Source: an uncultured Pseudodesulfovibrio sp. | GTDB lineage: Bacteria; Desulfobacterota; Desulfovibrionia; Desulfovibrionales; Desulfovibrionaceae | Assembly: GCF_963664965.1 (NCBI RefSeq) | Contig: NZ_OY761823.1 | Location: forward strand, 3,552,001 to 3,616,000 | Direction: 5' to 3' | Length of the DNA: 64,000 bases | Shown here: piece after piece, positions 61,473-64,000 of the stretch | How the letters are laid out: each line of letters starts with the position of its first letter | Position numbering within the stretch: the stretch's first letter is position 1 | The notes under the pieces: model-generated | Seen by the model: the letters and a program-made list of their open reading frames with translations, nothing else | Databases searched by the model: none | What the model was told of the DNA's origin: nothing | Program-made: the position numbers and the translations under genes

Positions 61473-62567
61473 CTACTGCGTCGGAACAGTCAGTTGCAAC
61501 TGCGTCTCCTGCTGATTCTTGTCCATCAACGTGAACGCCAACATAATGAAGGAAAAAACCTTTTTTGCAGTCAGGTCGTGATCGTCTATCCAGAACCAGT
61601 TCCCCCGGTATTGAACCGAGGCGAACGTCCCTTCCGGCTTGGTCTTCCCGGATTGGACCATCCCCTGCCTGAACAATCCACTGTCGCCTGAAACAGGCAA
61701 CCCGGGCGCGGCCCGATGTGAGGACACATCATCGGCAGGCATGTCCACCCGCCCTGATACGGCGGCAAGCACCTGAGCGAGCGAATAGGTCTGCAACATG
61801 ACGCAGTCCTTCCCCGCGACAAGGCCGCCGAATCCCAGCGCATAGCTTTCCGCCTTTGCATCCAGTCCGAGCAGCCCCTTCAATTCCGCCACACGGGCAG
61901 CCGTTTCGACATCATCCTTGCCGCCCCTGAATGTCAGGCGAAGCAGCGGAAACCCGCTCGGCAGGCGATCCCCACGAGTGACGTGAAGGGCGTTGACCGC
62001 TTGCAGTTTGCCGACGAGGTCCACCACGCGGACGAAACCGGGGTCCGCGGCACGGTAGCCGTCCGGGGTCAGCATTTCATTTCGCAGCCCGTTGATGCTC
62101 CGCACTCCCAGACTGAAAAAGAACCGGGCGGAAGCACCGGACTCGATACTCATGAAAACGTTTCGCAGCGGCATGGGGGACATGACGCCCCGGAAAAAGG
62201 CCGTACCTGTCAGCGGACGGTAGGTTATGGTCGGACGGTCCGTATACTTGGCCGTCCCGCCGAATTCGAGCAGGGTCGAGTCCCCGGACCCCGAATGATC
62301 GAACATGGTACGCGAAGCGCCGACGCTGCCCCCGGTCTCCAGAGAATACGCCGCCACGATTTCCCCGACATCCATGAAGAAGATCGGTTCGACATACCGG
62401 ATTTTCACGATATTCAGGAGAATCTGCCGCTTCCACGAATCCGTCAGCGACAGGTTGTATTCGATACGATCCCTTTCCACCCGGGGCGGGCCGATGGCGG
62501 CACACCCGGCAAGCAGGACGATCGCAATCCCCATGACCACAGTATGAAGACCATTGCGAATGGTCAT
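61473..62567 (-). CDS. lipoprotein of unknown function
   Basis: A 364-residue exported protein with lipobox VLLAGCAAIGPP (Cys near residue 22). I do not recognise a family. The text after the signal (RVERDRIEYNLSLTDSWKRQILLNIVKIRYVEP) is a conserved-looking opening seen in uncharacterised lipoproteins. The rest mixes beta strands and short helices. GAGGT precedes the ATG. It starts 18 bp after the alpha/beta hydrolase gene ends, so the two are co-transcribed. Confidence 0.7.
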   Translation of the reverse strand: MTIRNGLHTVVMGIAIVLLAGCAAIGPPRVERDRIEYNLSLTDSWKRQILLNIVKIRYVEPIFFMDVGEIVAAYSLETGGSVGASRTMFDHSGSGDSTLLEFGGTAKYTDRPTITYRPLTGTAFFRGVMSPMPLRNVFMSIESGASARFFFSLGVRSINGLRNEMLTPDGYRAADPGFVRVVDLVGKLQAVNALHVTRGDRLPSGFPLLRLTFRGGKDDVETAARVAELKGLLGLDAKAESYALGFGGLVAGKDCVMLQTYSLAQVLAAVSGRVDMPADDVSSHRAAPGLPVSGDSGLFRQGMVQSGKTKPEGTFASVQYRGNWFWIDDHDLTAKKVFSFIMLAFTLMDKNQQETQLQLTVPTQ

Positions 62568-62585
62568 ATCTACCTCGCTCGTCCC

Positions 62586-63845
62586 TTACTTGAATATGGT
62601 ATCCAGCCAATCAAAGAGCACCTGTCCCACGACACTGCGGTTTTCCATGATGCAGTGATTGGTCGCCCCCTCGTCGGACGGCGTCACGACCATGGTGCTT
62701 CGTGAATCCGGGAAGTTGTCCAGCGCGACCTTCTGCTGCCGCTGGACTTCCTTGCTCCGGTATTCCCCTTCACCGACAATGAGCAGGGCGGGAGCGGCGA
62801 TTTTCGACGCGTCAAACGTGTTGCCGAGGTTGGCTTCGATAAGCCCGGAAGGCTGATTCACGCCGTACCGCCAGCAAATGGACTTGACCACATTGCCGTG
62901 AAACGACGTCCACGAGGCGATCTCGTCCTTGGAAGCGAGCGCCGCGGGCATGGCGGCAAAGAGCGGATAGGCGTCCACAACGGCGGAACTCATGGCAACC
63001 GCCTTGAGACGCGGGTCATGCATGGCGGCCTGTGGAACAAACAACCCGCCTCCGCTGATGCCGTATGCAGCCAGTTTTTTCGGGTCCACGTCCGAACGGC
63101 TGAGGGCATAATCCACCACCGCCTTCATGGGCACGTTGGTATCGGTTCGAAAGACATGGCCTGCGTGCGGCAGCATACCCTGCCCGGGCAGGTCGACGGT
63201 CATGAAATTGTAGCCGCGTTCATGCGCCTGCCGTGCGATGTAGAAGAAGAGGTCTTCGATATACGTTTCGCCGCCGCCGATCATCAGCAGGGTCTTGGTG
63301 GGTTTGGCCGAAGAGTCAGCCTTGCGGAAAAATCCCGGAAGGACGGTGTCCTCGAAGGGAATTTCGAAATACTCCAGAGGCGGCTCGAAAAGCGCTCCCG
63401 CCTGTTTCATGAGGCTGCGGCACTTGAGGCCGCGCTTCTCCAGTTCGGGATTGTCCGGCAGCATGGCAAGCAGTGAAATGCGATAATAGTACGCCGCACG
63501 AAGCAACTGTTCCCGGGCGCTCACGGTATGCCCGAACTTCAATGCCTCAAGCCCGCGGACCTCGACCCGCTTGGCCAGTTCATACCATGCGGTCTGCCAA
63601 CTGACGGCGTCTCCATCCTTGATCTGCGAGGCGGCATAAAACGCCTCGCCGATCTCGACACCGCCGTTCACCGCCGAACCGAGCACAAGGTTTCCGAAAT
63701 GGAAGTCCATATCGGCATCCTTGAAAAAGTAGCTGAAACTGGTGGCGTGGGCATCAAATGCCTTGCCGTCTTCCCCAGCATGAACACCGCTCCACGGGAC
63801 CATCAGCATCCCGGCAAGCAGTATGATGAGAGTGAGTCTCTTCAT
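62586..63845 (-). CDS. exported alpha/beta hydrolase (FrsA/DUF1100-like)
   Basis: A 419-residue protein with a signal peptide (cleavage near residue 23, GVHAG). A helical N-terminal region precedes an alpha/beta-hydrolase core: oxyanion strand LLMIGGGETYIEDL, nucleophile AYGISGGGLF (Ser), acid region APALLIVGEGEYRS, and His in ATNHCIMENRSVV. This layout matches acyl or peptide hydrolases of the FrsA-like group. It is preceded by AGGGGG and starts 9 bp after another hydrolase that runs off the window, so the operon contains tandem paralogues. Substrate is unknown. Confidence 0.8.
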   Translation of the reverse strand: MKRLTLIILLAGMLMVPWSGVHAGEDGKAFDAHATSFSYFFKDADMDFHFGNLVLGSAVNGGVEIGEAFYAASQIKDGDAVSWQTAWYELAKRVEVRGLEALKFGHTVSAREQLLRAAYYYRISLLAMLPDNPELEKRGLKCRSLMKQAGALFEPPLEYFEIPFEDTVLPGFFRKADSSAKPTKTLLMIGGGETYIEDLFFYIARQAHERGYNFMTVDLPGQGMLPHAGHVFRTDTNVPMKAVVDYALSRSDVDPKKLAAYGISGGGLFVPQAAMHDPRLKAVAMSSAVVDAYPLFAAMPAALASKDEIASWTSFHGNVVKSICWRYGVNQPSGLIEANLGNTFDASKIAAPALLIVGEGEYRSKEVQRQQKVALDNFPDSRSTMVVTPSDEGATNHCIMENRSVVGQVLFDWLDTIFK

Positions 63846-63854
63846 GATGCCCCC

Positions 63855-64000
63855 TTACTGCAACTGCGGTTTGGCCCGTTCATCCAGCCAGTTGAGAATG
63901 CGCTCACTGGAAACGAACGGTGCGCCGGACTGGCAATGGAACTGTGCGCCATGGCCGCGATTGAATTCGAAATAGCTCTTCTTCGATTTCAAACCGTTGT
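63855..64000 (-). CDS. alpha/beta hydrolase, C-terminal end (partial)
   Basis: The minus-strand frame runs from the right edge to TAA at 63855-63857 and encodes the end of a protein: FEFNRGHGAQFHCQSGAPF, then SERILNWLDERAKPQLQ. The catalytic His context (GHGAQFHC) resembles the NHCIMENR end of the adjacent hydrolase, so a paralogous tandem copy is likely. The N-terminal part is outside the window. Confidence 0.65.
   Translation of the reverse strand, partial: NGLKSKKSYFEFNRGHGAQFHCQSGAPFVSSERILNWLDERAKPQLQ

Noticed and set aside
1-64000. CRISPR arrays, rRNA, tRNA, prophage or IS transposase genes
   Set aside because: None seen: no regularly spaced direct repeats, no tRNA/rRNA consensus and no transposase or integrase motifs.

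Overview
The window looks like a chromosomal segment of a sulfate-reducing deltaproteobacterium of the Desulfovibrionaceae (Desulfovibrio/Pseudodesulfovibrio type). The evidence is moderately high GC, multihaem c-type cytochromes, DsrE/F/H-like sulfur-relay proteins, a class III ribonucleotide reductase, a flavodoxin-ferredoxin protein, an FmdE/MoeA fusion, FeoAAB, and an in-frame UGA read as probable selenocysteine. No rRNA, tRNA, CRISPR array, phage or IS transposase was seen.

Layout. 1-2.1 kb: end of a nucleoside-type ABC importer operon. 2.2-8.5 kb: a TetR-RND efflux operon ending in a patatin lipoprotein, with a very long perfect inverted repeat upstream. 8.5-11.1 kb: an octahaem tetrathionate-reductase-family cytochrome interrupted by TGA, followed by a membrane cytochrome b; its promoter carries a CsoR/CstR-like palindrome. 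11.1-13.1 kb: a chemoreceptor. 13.2-25.3 kb: all on the minus strand, a sigma-54 activator gene flanked by two candidate target operons. One is EamA-YitT-TSCPD. The other is BCCT transporter, phosphodiesterase, DsrH/E/F-like, OsmC, a degenerate phosphodiesterase-like protein, EamA and a small protein. 25.6-28.3 kb: a cobalamin riboswitch and nrdD. 28.4-33 kb: a flavodoxin-ferredoxin protein, a decayed inverted-repeat element, a ZnuA-like protein, and a permease/TIGR03943 pair. 33.2-38 kb: a kinase fused by overlap to a YnjBCD-like ABC importer. 38-46.7 kb: an iron region with FeoAAB, a Fur-family regulator, two DUF4198 proteins, an outer-membrane beta-barrel, a lone binding protein and several Fur-like boxes. 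46.9-52.8 kb: an FmdE/MoeA-like protein, a LytTR/LytS pair with a frameshift in the kinase, and an AT-rich FkbM methyltransferase. 52.9-57.7 kb: a second TetR-RND cassette. 57.8-64 kb: a giant hybrid kinase, a lipoprotein and two alpha/beta hydrolases.

Two observations stand out. First, the octahaem cytochrome (8674-10398) keeps one continuous frame through TGA at 9046-9048. This TGA falls where relatives carry a Cys in an NNFC motif, and a perfect 7-bp hairpin with a GG-starting loop begins 13 nt after it, as expected for a bacterial SECIS. Second, a repeated palindrome, RCGACA-N4-TGTCGY, occurs beside two good sigma-54 promoters (15741-15756 and 25059-25073) and upstream of the activator gene at 15946-17415. 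This defines a local regulon that couples a BCCT transporter and a phosphodiesterase to DsrE-type sulfur-transfer proteins. I know of no described pathway with this composition.

All functional calls come from reading motifs and gene order; no database search was possible.
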